Counted from the first letter of the stretch, positions 16,157-25,497 are shown. The stretch: DNA of 39,959 bases from Bacteroidota bacterium (GCA_026391125.1 JAPLEO010000099.1:1-39959); one strand, 5' to 3'. The notes: a model not told the origin generated them from the letters alone. Program-made: numbers and translations.

Positions 16157-17527
16157 ATGGCAACTATTACTCGTGAAAATATTGGCCTACTTAACGATAA
16201 ACTTACCGTTAAGCTGAGCAAAGAAGACTACTATGGCAATTTTGAGAAGAATTTGAAGCAATATGCCAAAACAGCCAATATCCCGGGTTTCCGCAAAGGG
16301 ATGGTACCAGTGGGTATGGTGAAGAAGATGTACGGACAAGGCGTTTTTCAAGACGAGGTTTTGAAAACTGTTGAAGCTGAAATGAATAAGTACCTGAACA
16401 CTGAGAAACTTGACATATTTGCCCAGCCGATTCCTTTAGAGAACGAGGGTAGCAAATTAGACATGAATAATCCTGGTGATGTTGACTTCGCTTTTGAAGT
16501 GGGACTAAAACCTGAATTCTCTGTAGATGCTACTCAGATCAAGGTTACAAAATACAATGTGATCGTTACTGATGCGATGGTGAACGAAGAAGTAGAAAGA
16601 ATGCAAACACGCAATGGTAATATGACCGAGCCTGAAACTGCTTCAAGCGAAGACCATGTATTAAATGTGACTTTCACAGAATTAGACGCTGAAGGCAATA
16701 TGGTAGAAGGTGGCATCAATAAAGCAAATAGCTTATTGGTTAAATACTTCGCACCTACATTCAGAGCACAATTGATCGGCAAGAAAGTAGACGATGTGGT
16801 GGATGTGCATTTGGCTAGCGCTTTCGAAGACAAAGAAAGAGAAGTGGTTTTGGCTGATCTGGGTTTGAATAAAGATGAAGCTGGTTCTGCTGATAAGACT
16901 TTCAAAATGACCATCACTAAGATCGGTTTTGTTGAGAAGTCTGCACTTGATGCAACTTTCTTCGCAACTGTTTACCCTAATAACGAAATCACTACTGAAG
17001 AAGATTTCCGAGCTGCTGTGAAAGCTGAAATTGAAACCCATTTCGCTCAACAAACCCGCAATCAAATTCACGACCAAATTTATCATCACCTGATCGACCA
17101 TACCAAAATGGAATTCCCTGAGAACTTCCTGAAGCGTTGGTTGCAAGTGGGTGGCGAAAAACCAAAAACTGCCGAAGAGGCAGAAGCAGACTATCCAACA
17201 TTTTTGGATCAGTTAAAATGGACCCTTATTAGCAGCAAACTCATCATCGATAACAAAATAGAAGTGTTACCAGATGATATCCGCGACTTTGCTAAAATGC
17301 AATTGTTTAGCTATATGGGCGGCCAGCTTGGCGCTTTAGGCGATAACCAACAGTGGGTTGATGACTATGCCAACCGTATGATGCAGGATAAGAAATTCGT
17401 AGAAGATAGCTACCACCGCATTAGCGCAGATAAATTGTTTACCAATTTAGAAGGTCAGGTTGCGGCAACAGACGAAGCCATCACCATGGAGGCTTTTGCT
17501 GAAAAACTGCACCATCACCACCATTAA
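16157..17527 (+). CDS. tig: Trigger factor (ribosome-bound chaperone and prolyl isomerase)
   Basis: The 456-residue protein is trigger factor, which docks at the ribosome exit tunnel and shields nascent chains. The ribosome-binding signature GFRKGMVP is at residues 44-51, followed by a PPIase-type middle region and an alpha-helical C-terminal chaperone domain; overall identity to the family is moderate, as usual in Bacteroidota. The ATG at 16157 is used because the promoter box lies between it and the upstream in-frame ATG. The protein ends in KLHHHHH, a natural five-His tail. It is followed by a terminator and then the clpP-clpP-clpX block, a common bacterial order. Confidence 0.95.
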   Translation: MATITRENIGLLNDKLTVKLSKEDYYGNFEKNLKQYAKTANIPGFRKGMVPVGMVKKMYGQGVFQDEVLKTVEAEMNKYLNTEKLDIFAQPIPLENEGSKLDMNNPGDVDFAFEVGLKPEFSVDATQIKVTKYNVIVTDAMVNEEVERMQTRNGNMTEPETASSEDHVLNVTFTELDAEGNMVEGGINKANSLLVKYFAPTFRAQLIGKKVDDVVDVHLASAFEDKEREVVLADLGLNKDEAGSADKTFKMTITKIGFVEKSALDATFFATVYPNNEITTEEDFRAAVKAEIETHFAQQTRNQIHDQIYHHLIDHTKMEFPENFLKRWLQVGGEKPKTAEEAEADYPTFLDQLKWTLISSKLIIDNKIEVLPDDIRDFAKMQLFSYMGGQLGALGDNQQWVDDYANRMMQDKKFVEDSYHRISADKLFTNLEGQVAATDEAITMEAFAEKLHHHHH

Positions 17528-17586
17528 AAGTGAAGAGATAAAAGATAAGAGTGAAGAGAGATGGAAGAAAAATGTATAACCTAATT

Positions 17587-17616
17587 AGGGCGGTCATTAG
17601 TAGACTGCCCTTTTTT
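17587..17616 (+). terminator. Intrinsic terminator after trigger factor
   Basis: Stem GGGCGGTC (17588-17595) with GACTGCCC (17603-17610), one G:U pair valid on the plus strand, followed by TTTTTT. It separates tig from the clp genes. Confidence 0.88.
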
Positions 17617-17740
17617 ATGGCTAAATCAGGGGATAATTCAACTGACTGATTGTCGGCAAAAAAATCTTTGCACAGTATTTGAATAATCTACCTAGCCAGA
17701 AATGGCAAAACACTTATCTTCAAAGCGAAAATCATAGCAT

Positions 17741-18433
17741 ATGACACTTGGAAAAGAATTTGAACAATACGCGGTAAAACACAGAGGAATTAGCAGTGCT
17801 ACCCTTCACAATTACCAGCAACACGGTATTACCAATTTAACGCCCTATATCATTGAAGAGCGTCCAATGAATGTAGCGAGCATGGATGTGTTTAGTAGGT
17901 TGATGATGGACCGCATTATTTTTCTTGGTGAAGGCATCAACGATTATGTAGCCAATATTGTAACAGCACAGTTATTGTTTTTAGAAAGCGTTGATCGTAC
18001 ACGCGATATCCAAATGTATATCAACAGCCCAGGCGGAAGTGTCTATGCAGGCTTGGGTATTTATGATACGATGCAATTTATTAGTCCAGATGTTGCAACC
18101 ATTTGTACAGGCATCGCTGCAAGTATGGGTGCTGTATTATTATGTGCAGGCGTTGAAGGAAAGAGAACTGCTCTAAAACATAGTCGCATTATGCTACACC
18201 AACCAAGTGGAGCAATCGGCGGACAAGCAACAGATATCGAAATCACTGCTCGCGAAATCAAGAAATTGAAAATCGAATTGTACGAAGTAATTGCAGAACA
18301 TACACACAAGTCTGTGGAAGTAGTTGCTGCAGATTGTGATCGCGACTTTTGGATGAAAGCCATTGAGGCAAAGGAATACGGACTAGTTGATGAAGTGTTA
18401 TTAACTAATCCAAGAAAAGTAAAAAAAGACTAA
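17741..18433 (+). CDS. clpP: ATP-dependent Clp protease proteolytic subunit, copy 1
   Basis: The 230-residue protein is a full ClpP serine peptidase. The catalytic triad is visible as Ser128 (GIAASMGAVL), His153 (MLHQPSG) and Asp202 (DCDRDFW). The N-terminal extension of about 40 residues before the core is longer than in E. coli and could be a propeptide. ClpP forms two stacked heptamers that degrade proteins fed by ClpX. A second clpP follows after 26 bp and clpX after that, so the three genes form one unit. It lies 124 bp after the tig terminator; only a weak -7-like box (AATCTTTG, about 17662) is visible. Confidence 0.95.
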   Translation: MTLGKEFEQYAVKHRGISSATLHNYQQHGITNLTPYIIEERPMNVASMDVFSRLMMDRIIFLGEGINDYVANIVTAQLLFLESVDRTRDIQMYINSPGGSVYAGLGIYDTMQFISPDVATICTGIAASMGAVLLCAGVEGKRTALKHSRIMLHQPSGAIGGQATDIEITAREIKKLKIELYEVIAEHTHKSVEVVAADCDRDFWMKAIEAKEYGLVDEVLLTNPRKVKKD

Positions 18434-18459
18434 TTAAGAACTAGCATAAAATAATTTAT

Positions 18460-19095
18460 ATGATCGATCAGAAATATATTATCAATCCATACTTAATGGA
18501 AGAAGAGGAAGAAGAACCAAAGGAAGAGAAGCAAGAACCAATGGGTGGATTTATGATGAAGAAAATGGAAAAACTGTTCTTCGAAAAAAGAGCCGTGTAT
18601 CTATGGGGTGTGGTGGATGATAAATCTGCACGCGATATCGTGAGCAAATTGTTATTACTCGATGCAGATAAACCTGGTGAAGAAATTAAATTTTATATCA
18701 ATAGTCCGGGTGGTGTAGTAACCAGCGGCATGGTGATGTACGATACGATGAAAATGATTTCTAGTCCGGTTAGCACCATTTGTATGGGACTTGCTGCGAG
18801 CATGGGATCTATTTTATTGAGTGCCGGAACCAAGGGCAAGCGCTTTATTTATCCGCATGGCGAAGTGATGATTCATCAGCCAAGTCTTGGAGGATATATG
18901 CAAGCTACTTCAGCTGATATTGAGATTCAAGCAACACAGATTCGCAAGACCAAGGAATTGGGCGCTAAAATTTTAGCCGACAATTGTGGCAAGACAGTAG
19001 AACAGATCATGGCCGATTTTGACCGCGACTACTGGATGGATGCCAACGAAGCAGTAGCTTATGGCATTGTGGATCAGGTTCTTAGCAAGATCTAA
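18460..19095 (+). CDS. clpP: ATP-dependent Clp protease proteolytic subunit, copy 2
   Basis: The 211-residue protein is a second, clearly different ClpP. It keeps the triad Ser114 (GLAASMGSIL), His139 (VMIHQPS) and Asp190 (DFDRDYW), so it should be active. The N-terminus carries a highly acidic run (MEEEEEEPKEEK) and a Met-rich stretch in place of the usual axial-loop sequence, which may alter which ATPase it docks with. Tandem genes suggest a mixed ClpP1/ClpP2 tetradecamer as described in mycobacteria and Listeria, but that is inference. The gap to copy 1 is 26 bp. Confidence 0.93.
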   Translation: MIDQKYIINPYLMEEEEEEPKEEKQEPMGGFMMKKMEKLFFEKRAVYLWGVVDDKSARDIVSKLLLLDADKPGEEIKFYINSPGGVVTSGMVMYDTMKMISSPVSTICMGLAASMGSILLSAGTKGKRFIYPHGEVMIHQPSLGGYMQATSADIEIQATQIRKTKELGAKILADNCGKTVEQIMADFDRDYWMDANEAVAYGIVDQVLSKI

Positions 19096-19150
19096 ACGTA
19101 TTTTATAGAAGTATTGGCAGCACAAATTCCCCTAAAAGCGGGAACTGTAC

Positions 19151-19158
19151 TACCTTTG
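19151..19158 (+). promoter_or_regulatory. -7 element TACCTTTG upstream of clpX
   Basis: Exact TAnnTTTG match about 65 bp before the clpX ATG, suggesting clpX can be transcribed separately from the clpP pair. Confidence 0.55.
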
Positions 19159-19223
19159 CACTTTCTTAAGCAATTTTGGCAATGCGCTCATTCACTGTTT
19201 ATGGAAAGGCTTAAACAATTATT

Positions 19224-20465
19224 ATGGCGAAACAAGCTCAATTACACTGCTCCTTTTGTGGACGTAGCCGAGACGAAGTAAAGATTCTGATTGCAGGGCA
19301 GGAAGGGCATATCTGTGAGAATTGCGTAGAGCATGCACAAGAGATCATTGTTCAAGAACTGAATTTAAAAAACGATGCAAATAGCGGCAATTCTAATTTT
19401 AAATTAAGCGTTCGCAGACCAGCAGAAATTAAAAAGTTTTTGGATGAATATGTGATTGGCCAAGACGATGCAAAAAAGGTTTTGTCTGTTGCCGTTTATA
19501 ATCACTTCAAAAGAATTGTTCAGAAAAAACAAGCAGACGATATTGAAATTGAAAAGAGCAATATCATCATGGTGGGTGAAACTGGTACTGGTAAAACATT
19601 ATTGGCTAAATCAATCGCACGATTATTAAACGTTCCTTTTGCTATTGTAGATGCAACAGTATTTACTGAAGCGGGATATGTAGGTGAAGATGTGGAAAGT
19701 ATGCTTACCCGTTTGTTACAGAACTGTAATTACGATGTGGTGCAAGCTGAAAGAGGCATCGTATATGTTGATGAAATAGATAAGATCGCTCGTAAGGGAG
19801 ACAATCCTTCTATTACACGCGATGTAAGTGGAGAAGGTGTTCAACAAGGTCTATTGAAAATGTTGGAGGGAACAGAAGTTTTGGTTCCACCACAGGGAGG
19901 ACGTAAACACCCCGAACAAAAAATGATCAAGGTTGATACTAAAAATATCCTCTTCATTTGCGGTGGCGCATTTGATGGTATCGATAAAGTAATTGCTAGA
20001 AGGATCAACACCAACGCCATTGGCTTTAGTGTAAACAAAGACGAGCAAGAACATCAGCGTAAAAATTTATTGCAGTTCATCAACGCTACCGACTTAAAAA
20101 GTTTTGGATTAATTCCAGAATTGCTTGGTCGTTTACCAGTGGTGACACATTTGAACCCGCTTGATAAAGAAGTATTGCGCAGCATTCTTACAGAACCTAA
20201 AAACGCTCTCATCAAACAGTTTACCAAACTATTTGAATTAGAAGAGATCAAATTGGTGATCGAAGAACCGGTTCTTGATTTCATGGTTGATAAGGCACTG
20301 GAATATAAATTGGGTGCTCGTGGTTTAAGAAGTATCTGTGAAAGTATCTTAACCGACGCCATGTTTGAATTACCTGGCACTGATACGAAAGAACTAATCG
20401 TAACATTGGATTATGCACAAAGCATGTTTGGTAAGAGCAAATTGAGTACGCTGAAAGTAGCTTAA
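19224..20465 (+). CDS. clpX: ClpX, ATP-binding unfoldase subunit of the Clp protease
   Basis: The 413-residue protein has the N-terminal C4 zinc-binding domain (Cys9, Cys12, Cys31, Cys34), Walker A GETGTGKT (118-125), Walker B YVDEIDKI, the substrate-gripping pore loop GYVGED, the RKH loop and an IGF-containing loop (AIGFSVNK) that docks on ClpP. It unfolds tagged substrates and feeds them to ClpP. Length and motif order are standard. It closes the tig - clpP - clpP - clpX block and is followed by a strong terminator. Confidence 0.97.
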   Translation: MAKQAQLHCSFCGRSRDEVKILIAGQEGHICENCVEHAQEIIVQELNLKNDANSGNSNFKLSVRRPAEIKKFLDEYVIGQDDAKKVLSVAVYNHFKRIVQKKQADDIEIEKSNIIMVGETGTGKTLLAKSIARLLNVPFAIVDATVFTEAGYVGEDVESMLTRLLQNCNYDVVQAERGIVYVDEIDKIARKGDNPSITRDVSGEGVQQGLLKMLEGTEVLVPPQGGRKHPEQKMIKVDTKNILFICGGAFDGIDKVIARRINTNAIGFSVNKDEQEHQRKNLLQFINATDLKSFGLIPELLGRLPVVTHLNPLDKEVLRSILTEPKNALIKQFTKLFELEEIKLVIEEPVLDFMVDKALEYKLGARGLRSICESILTDAMFELPGTDTKELIVTLDYAQSMFGKSKLSTLKVA

Positions 20466-20482
20466 TAAAAATAACTATATGG

Positions 20483-20515
20483 AAAACAGTGGGTATAAGT
20501 TCTCACTGTTTTTTT
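20483..20515 (+). terminator. Intrinsic terminator after clpX
   Basis: AAAACAGTG (20483-20491) pairs with CACTGTTTT (20504-20512), extended by a G:U and a G:C pair, followed by a T-run to 20515. Confidence 0.88.
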
Positions 20516-20564
20516 ATGCCCCTATAGTAACTTGCGATGAATAATAACCGTCAAAATCAACTAT

Positions 20565-20723
20565 ATGAACGAATTAATTGAACGTCTAACTAAAGAAGCA
20601 GGATTGGATGCAGCCCAAGCACAGAAAGCTGTTGCAACTATTGCGGCATTTGTAAAAGAGAAATTTCCGATGTTGGGTGGCGCAGTAGATCAGATCTTTT
20701 CTGCTGGTACTAAAGAAGACTAA
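20565..20723 (+). CDS. Small conserved-looking helical protein, 52 residues
   Basis: An ATG at 20565 opens a 52-codon frame (MNELIERLTKEAGLDAAQAQ... ending FSAGTKED). The translation has balanced charge, a heptad-like helical pattern with Ala-rich and Leu/Ile positions, and no rare composition, which argues for a real gene despite its size. I do not assign a family; it resembles small single-domain helical proteins of unknown function found in Bacteroidota. Its stop codon overlaps the stop codon of the convergent histidine kinase gene by three bases. It lies after the clpX terminator, so it needs its own promoter. Confidence 0.65.
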   Translation: MNELIERLTKEAGLDAAQAQKAVATIAAFVKEKFPMLGGAVDQIFSAGTKED

Positions 20724-22651
20724 TCAACCTTGGCTTTGGGCAGCTGTACAGTAAATACACTGCCCTCTCCTTTTGCACTTTCGATCAATAAATTACCGCC
20801 TTGCTTTTGTAGCAAATCTCTACAAAGGATCAGTCCGAATCCACTTCCTTTTTCTTGTAGGGTACCTGTTCTTGTAAAATATTTCTGGGCATTTACTTTT
20901 GCCAATACTTCTTCACTCATTCCAATGCCAGTATCTGTGATTAGTACATAATCGAACTGTTGATCATCTTGAAAAGTAATTTCAATTCTACCATCTAAAG
21001 GTGTGAACTTGATAGCATTGGTGATCAGGTTTCTGAAAATGATTTTGATCATTTCTTTTTCAGCTCTAATCGTTGAATCGTTTTGTGTATTGTTGATGAA
21101 CTTGATCCGCTTACGCATCAATGGAATCTTCTGTTCTAGATGCATACCATTCATCAGATCATAAATGTTGATATCAGATTTCTCTAACTCTTTACCTGTG
21201 ATCTGACTCTTTAACCAACCCAACAAATTATCCAATAATCCAGTTGTATTAATATACTGTGTTTCTAGTTGCTCCAATAAAACCTTTGATTCGTCTTGCG
21301 ACAATGCGCCTTTATTGATCAGCGAAAGAATGGTTTGTGTATTAGTAATTGGGTTACGTAGATCGTGAGAAATAATGGATAACAATTTGTCTTTGGTACG
21401 ATTGTCTTCTTCTAACAAAAGATTTTTTGAATTGATCTCTTTGTTCAATATATCGAGTGATGCCGCATTCTCTTCAATGATGGCATTTTGCTTTTTCAAT
21501 TTCCGAGTCAGCAACATTTGCTTACGATAACTAATGAAAGCCATGATTACCATGATCGCGAGGATCAGTAATAGGAAGGTACCAATGAATATGATGATCA
21601 GTTGACCACTGGCACGTCTGTTCGCCTTTTCAATTTCTGTTTTGGCATTTAACTTTTGCAGCTCTTTATCCTTCACCAACTCAATGAAATTATTGGCATA
21701 ATCAATCTCGTTTTCACTTTTGAGTTTCAAAGTATTGATCAAACTATCCTGCCAATTGTTGGTGTTTTGTAAGTCGTTCTTAGTTTTATAAACGTCTTTA
21801 ATGATCGAGACCGAAGTGATCATTAAATTATAAGCATTGGTCTTTCTTGCATTGTCGTAGGCAACTTTTGCCATCACAATTGCCTCGTCGGTTTTCTGTT
21901 GTTCCAAGAACAATTGCACCAATTGGATTTGATTCAACGCCATTCCATAATTGTCTTTCAATAAATTATCGAGCGACAATGAATTCTCAAAATAAGACCT
22001 TGCTGTTGCTGTGTCTTTTTTGGCTCTGGCTAAAAGTCCAAGGTTGTAAAACGACTTTTTCTGGCCGTAGACAAACTTTTGGGTGAGGCTTAGTTGTAGT
22101 GCTTCTTTAAAAAGGGATTCTGCTTTTGTGTAATTGCTTTTTTTGATTTCGATCAAACCTAGACTATTCTTGGTATTCGCAACATCTTTGATCATTCCAA
22201 GCTTCACAAATGCATCTAAAGATTGATTATATAATTTAATGGCCTCATCGATCTTGCCCTCAGAAACATAGAAAGCTGCGATCTGCAGGTTGATCATGGG
22301 GATATTAATACTATCGTTATACTTAACGCTATTATCCAATGCCATCTCATACAATAAATGGGCTCTTTTGTTAAATCCATTTTGCTGAAAAATTCCAGCT
22401 TCTGTATAATAAGCGCTTGATAACCCTTTATGATAATTAACCTTTTTGGCCAGGTCCTTGATCTGAGTAAGCATGGCCAATGCCTCAGCAACACTGGTAT
22501 TTTTTTTTGCAAAAGCGGCTTTGTTCAATGAATCGATCAGGATGGAAGTTTGTGCAGAATCCAGCTCTTCTGCCCCCCTATCTTGGGCAAGTAGTAGGCA
22601 CGGGAACCCTATCAAAATGCATACAATTATTACCCATTGGTTTCTCATCAA
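20720..22651 (-). CDS. TPR-containing sensor histidine kinase
   Basis: The 643-residue protein starts with a signal peptide (MMRNQWVIIVCILIGFPCLLLAQ), then about six tetratricopeptide repeats in the periplasm (about 60-300), a coiled region, one membrane span (350-374), a second coiled coil (380-420), a HisKA domain with phospho-acceptor His429 in ISHDLRNPITN, and a HATPase domain with N box NLITNAIKFT, DTGIGM and GSGFGLIL. It autophosphorylates in response to an unknown signal. No response regulator is adjacent, which is common for this Bacteroidota class. Met1 and Met2 are both possible starts. Confidence 0.92.
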   Translation of the reverse strand: MMRNQWVIIVCILIGFPCLLLAQDRGAEELDSAQTSILIDSLNKAAFAKKNTSVAEALAMLTQIKDLAKKVNYHKGLSSAYYTEAGIFQQNGFNKRAHLLYEMALDNSVKYNDSINIPMINLQIAAFYVSEGKIDEAIKLYNQSLDAFVKLGMIKDVANTKNSLGLIEIKKSNYTKAESLFKEALQLSLTQKFVYGQKKSFYNLGLLARAKKDTATARSYFENSLSLDNLLKDNYGMALNQIQLVQLFLEQQKTDEAIVMAKVAYDNARKTNAYNLMITSVSIIKDVYKTKNDLQNTNNWQDSLINTLKLKSENEIDYANNFIELVKDKELQKLNAKTEIEKANRRASGQLIIIFIGTFLLLILAIMVIMAFISYRKQMLLTRKLKKQNAIIEENAASLDILNKEINSKNLLLEEDNRTKDKLLSIISHDLRNPITNTQTILSLINKGALSQDESKVLLEQLETQYINTTGLLDNLLGWLKSQITGKELEKSDINIYDLMNGMHLEQKIPLMRKRIKFINNTQNDSTIRAEKEMIKIIFRNLITNAIKFTPLDGRIEITFQDDQQFDYVLITDTGIGMSEEVLAKVNAQKYFTRTGTLQEKGSGFGLILCRDLLQKQGGNLLIESAKGEGSVFTVQLPKAKVD

Positions 22652-22724
22652 TAAAAAATAGCTAGGAAGCTAAGATAAATAACTTTATTGAATGAATCTC
22701 AGCAGCTTATCTGCCCCAAGCGGA

Positions 22725-23864
22725 TCATTTGAGTATTTCTCTTGCAATCACCAATTTCTGAATTTCTGAAGTTCCTTCACCGATGGTACATAATTTGGCA
22801 TCCCGATAATATTTTTCAACCGGAAAATCCTTGGTATAACCATAGCCACCAAAGATTTGAACGGCGTCGGTGGCCACTTTTACAGCTACTTCACTGCTAT
22901 AATATTTGGCCATGGCACTCTCTTTACTCAAGCCCTCGCCCCTATGTTTCAGATCGCAGCACTGCTGGATCAATAATTCAGCGGCCATGATTTCGGTAGC
23001 CATATCGGCCAATTTAAAGCTGATTCCCTGAAAATTAGCGATTGGTTGATCAAATTGATAACGCTCTTGCGCATATTTCAAGGAGGCTTCATAAGCACCT
23101 TTTGCGATTCCTAACGACAAAGCAGCAATGGAGATTCTACCGCCATCCAGAATTTTGAGTGATTGTCTAAACCCATCACCCACTTTTCCCAACCTATTAC
23201 TATCTGGGATCCGGCAATCATTAAAGATCATCTCAGATGTTTCGCTTGCACGCATGCCCAGCTTGTTTTCTTTTTTACCACCCATAAATCCGGGAGTACC
23301 TCTTTCAACCACAAAAGCAGTTGCGTTACCACTCACCCTAGGTTCTCCTGTTCTGGCAATTACTACCGCCACATTACTTGAAGTTCCATGGGTGATCCAA
23401 CACTTAGTGCCATTTAACACCCAATCATCTCCCTCTTTCACAGCCACGGTTTGCATATTTCCAGCATCGCTTCCGGTGTTTGGCTCCGTTAAGCCCCAGG
23501 CACCGATCCACTCACCTTTTGCAAGTTTGATCAACCATTTTTCCTTTTGAGCTTCTGTTCCAAAACTTAAAATATGGTTTGTACACAAAGAGTTGTGTGC
23601 TGCAAGACTTAACCCAATGGAACCACAAACCTTTGATATTTCTTGGATGATGGCATTGTAAGCTGCATAGCCTAGTCCGGCCCCACCATATTCCTCCGGC
23701 ACGAGGATTCCCATTAAACCAAGATTCCCCATTTCGTGAAAAAGTTCTACAGGAAATATCTGGGCTTCATCCCATTCCATTACGTGAGGAGCAATATATT
23801 TTTTGGCGAAATCGCGTGCAGTTTGTGCAACTTGAAGGGTAAGTTCAGTACTGGCAAAATTCAT
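22725..23864 (-). CDS. Acyl-CoA dehydrogenase
   Basis: The 379-residue flavoprotein oxidises acyl-CoA to 2-enoyl-CoA, passing electrons to electron-transfer flavoprotein. Seen are the N-terminal helical domain, WGLTEPNTGSDAGNMQT (FAD/substrate loop), the signature region GGRISIAALSLGIAKGAYEASLKYAQER, and IFGGYGYTKDFPVEKYYRDAKLCTIGEGTSEIQ with the catalytic Glu in IGEGTSEIQ. Chain-length preference cannot be assigned. The ATG at 23864 is preferred over the in-frame start at 23906, whose extra residues (MLGLGNLHLFKSHD) are not family-like. An 11-bp inverted repeat lies 21 bp upstream of the ATG. Confidence 0.95.
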   Translation of the reverse strand: MNFASTELTLQVAQTARDFAKKYIAPHVMEWDEAQIFPVELFHEMGNLGLMGILVPEEYGGAGLGYAAYNAIIQEISKVCGSIGLSLAAHNSLCTNHILSFGTEAQKEKWLIKLAKGEWIGAWGLTEPNTGSDAGNMQTVAVKEGDDWVLNGTKCWITHGTSSNVAVVIARTGEPRVSGNATAFVVERGTPGFMGGKKENKLGMRASETSEMIFNDCRIPDSNRLGKVGDGFRQSLKILDGGRISIAALSLGIAKGAYEASLKYAQERYQFDQPIANFQGISFKLADMATEIMAAELLIQQCCDLKHRGEGLSKESAMAKYYSSEVAVKVATDAVQIFGGYGYTKDFPVEKYYRDAKLCTIGEGTSEIQKLVIAREILK

Positions 23865-23884
23865 GTCGTGGGATTTAAATAGAT

Positions 23885-23925
23885 GAAGGTTGCCCAAACC
23901 AAGCAATCGTTATAGGGCAACCTTC
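23885..23925 (-). promoter_or_regulatory. Perfect 11-bp inverted repeat upstream of acyl-CoA dehydrogenase
   Basis: GAAGGTTGCCC (23885-23895) and its exact complement (23915-23925) flank a 19-base loop. It is either a hairpin in the leader of the dehydrogenase mRNA or a terminator for the gene upstream (stop at 24012); the weak T content after the stem on the minus strand makes the second less likely. A TATTTTTC box similar to the -7 element lies just upstream on the minus strand (about 23927-23934). Confidence 0.5.
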
Positions 23926-24011
23926 CGAAAAATAAACTATCGTTAGTTAGTTTTCAATGCAAATGTACTTGTTTCTACATAGCGACCAAATTTTGAACAA
24001 AATACTTATCC

Positions 24012-24692
24012 CTATTCTTCGAATATGATCAAGGGCGAGATTAGTAGAAAAATGGAGTCGGTAATTCCATAGGTTCTTCTCACCTGATCTAGATTTTGAA
24101 AACCGCCCAGCTTATCCCGAAACTTGACCATTCGAGCAGCCAAAGAACGATTCAAACCTGGCAAAGCACTTATCTCTTCAGCCGTTGCTTGATTGATATG
24201 AATTGGTTTAGTGCTTTTAATGGGTTGTGAGGGCGCGGACTTAAAAATTGGTTTAGAAATGTTTTGAATCGAGACATAGGGCATCAACCTTTCAGCCTCA
24301 GCAGCTTGCATGCCCCAGATCTTTTTCAGATCTTCTGCTCGATGAAAACGGCCACCTTTTTGGCGATAGTGCAAGATGGTTTGGATGGTCTTGTCTCGAA
24401 TGCCCAATTTTTTCCAACCCTCTTCGGATAATTCATTGGGATCGAATTCAAATAATTTTACCACCACATTTGATGGATTCGTTTCCAATTTTTTGGATGC
24501 TACATCTTCGCTCTTTTTTGAGGAATCAGGCAAGGGTGCAGGCAATAGTTTTCCTGACAGTCCAACATTGTTTTGTGGACCTTGATACCATTCTGGAAGT
24601 ACCCAGAAAAAAGCCATCAAGCAACACAAAAGAATAATGGCCACCCGCTCACGGCTGTTAAAACTAAAATAGTCTCTTATTATTTTTTTCAT
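24012..24692 (-). CDS. Membrane-anchored helix-hairpin-helix (ComEA-like) protein
   Basis: From the ATG at 24692 the protein has 226 residues: one N-terminal membrane segment (RVAIILLCCLMAFFWVLPEW), a low-complexity linker, and two helix-hairpin-helix domains, DKTIQTILHYRQKGGRFHRAEDLKKIWG and INQATAEEISALPGLNRSLAARMVKFRDKLGGFQNLDQVRRTYG. Such proteins bind DNA without sequence specificity; ComEA is the periplasmic DNA receptor of natural transformation. Whether this one works in competence is inference. A TTG five codons upstream (24707) is an alternative start. It is 9 bp downstream of the MBL hydrolase gene. Confidence 0.82.
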   Translation of the reverse strand: MKKIIRDYFSFNSRERVAIILLCCLMAFFWVLPEWYQGPQNNVGLSGKLLPAPLPDSSKKSEDVASKKLETNPSNVVVKLFEFDPNELSEEGWKKLGIRDKTIQTILHYRQKGGRFHRAEDLKKIWGMQAAEAERLMPYVSIQNISKPIFKSAPSQPIKSTKPIHINQATAEEISALPGLNRSLAARMVKFRDKLGGFQNLDQVRRTYGITDSIFLLISPLIIFEE

Positions 24693-24716
24693 CCCTACTC
24701 TTTTCAAAAGAGGGGG

Positions 24717-25493
24717 CTACAAACTGATCTCCAGGCCATCATAGGCCAGTTGGATATGTGGGGGTAATTCCTGGTTAATTTCTTCGTGCTTGCCTAACTG
24801 GTGACTGATATGCGTAAAATACACTTCGGGCACCTTCAATTCCATGCTAAGATCTACCGCCTGTTGCAGCGTAAAATGTGAAATATGGTCTTCCTTTCTG
24901 AGCGCATTCAACACCAAAATTTTAGAACCGCGAATTAAATCCATCTGTTCTGCATCAATGCGATTGGCATCCGTGATATAAGTAAAATCACCGATCCTAA
25001 AACCGTAGACGGGCATTTTATGATGATACACTAGGATGGGCTGAATAGGCAGATCACCTACTACAAACGGTGCTTCATCGATAGTAATCAAATTCAATTC
25101 AGGAACACCAGGGTACTTGGTATCAGCAAATGCATAATAAAAATCTCTGCGTACCGCTTCTTCTGTTAAAGAGTTGGCATAGATATCCATCGGCTTCTTG
25201 GTCAAAAAATTCAATGCCCTGATATCATCCAAGCCGGCCATATGATCTTTATGTGGATGGGTAAATAACACAGCGTCTAAATGTGTGGTATTGGTACGCA
25301 ACATTTGATACCTGAAATCTGGGGTGGTATCAATGATCAAAGCGGTACTGGCAGATTGGATTAATACACTGCTACGAAGTCGTTTATCCTTTTTATCGGT
25401 TGATGTACATACGTCGCACTTGCACCCAATCATGGGAATCCCAGTGCTAGTACCGGAACCTAAAAACGTTACTTTGAAATTAGCAGCTTGCAC
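24717..25493 (-). CDS. Metallo-beta-lactamase-fold hydrolase (PhnP-like)
   Basis: The 258-residue protein has the metal-binding signature THPHKDHMAGLDD (HxHxDH), an N-terminal GSGTSTGIPMIGCKCDVC that matches the PhnP/RNase Z-like phosphodiesterase group with its zinc-type cysteines, and the later metal ligands YITDANRI and YFTHISHQLG. Members hydrolyse cyclic phosphodiesters such as cyclic ribose phosphate; the substrate here is unknown and there are no phn genes. The start is a GTG at 25493, supported by the promoter box TAGCTTTG four bases upstream; the next residues (QAANFKVTFLGSGTS) look like a family N-terminus. Confidence 0.88.
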   Translation of the reverse strand: MQAANFKVTFLGSGTSTGIPMIGCKCDVCTSTDKKDKRLRSSVLIQSASTALIIDTTPDFRYQMLRTNTTHLDAVLFTHPHKDHMAGLDDIRALNFLTKKPMDIYANSLTEEAVRRDFYYAFADTKYPGVPELNLITIDEAPFVVGDLPIQPILVYHHKMPVYGFRIGDFTYITDANRIDAEQMDLIRGSKILVLNALRKEDHISHFTLQQAVDLSMELKVPEVYFTHISHQLGKHEEINQELPPHIQLAYDGLEISL

Positions 25494-25497
25494 ACAC

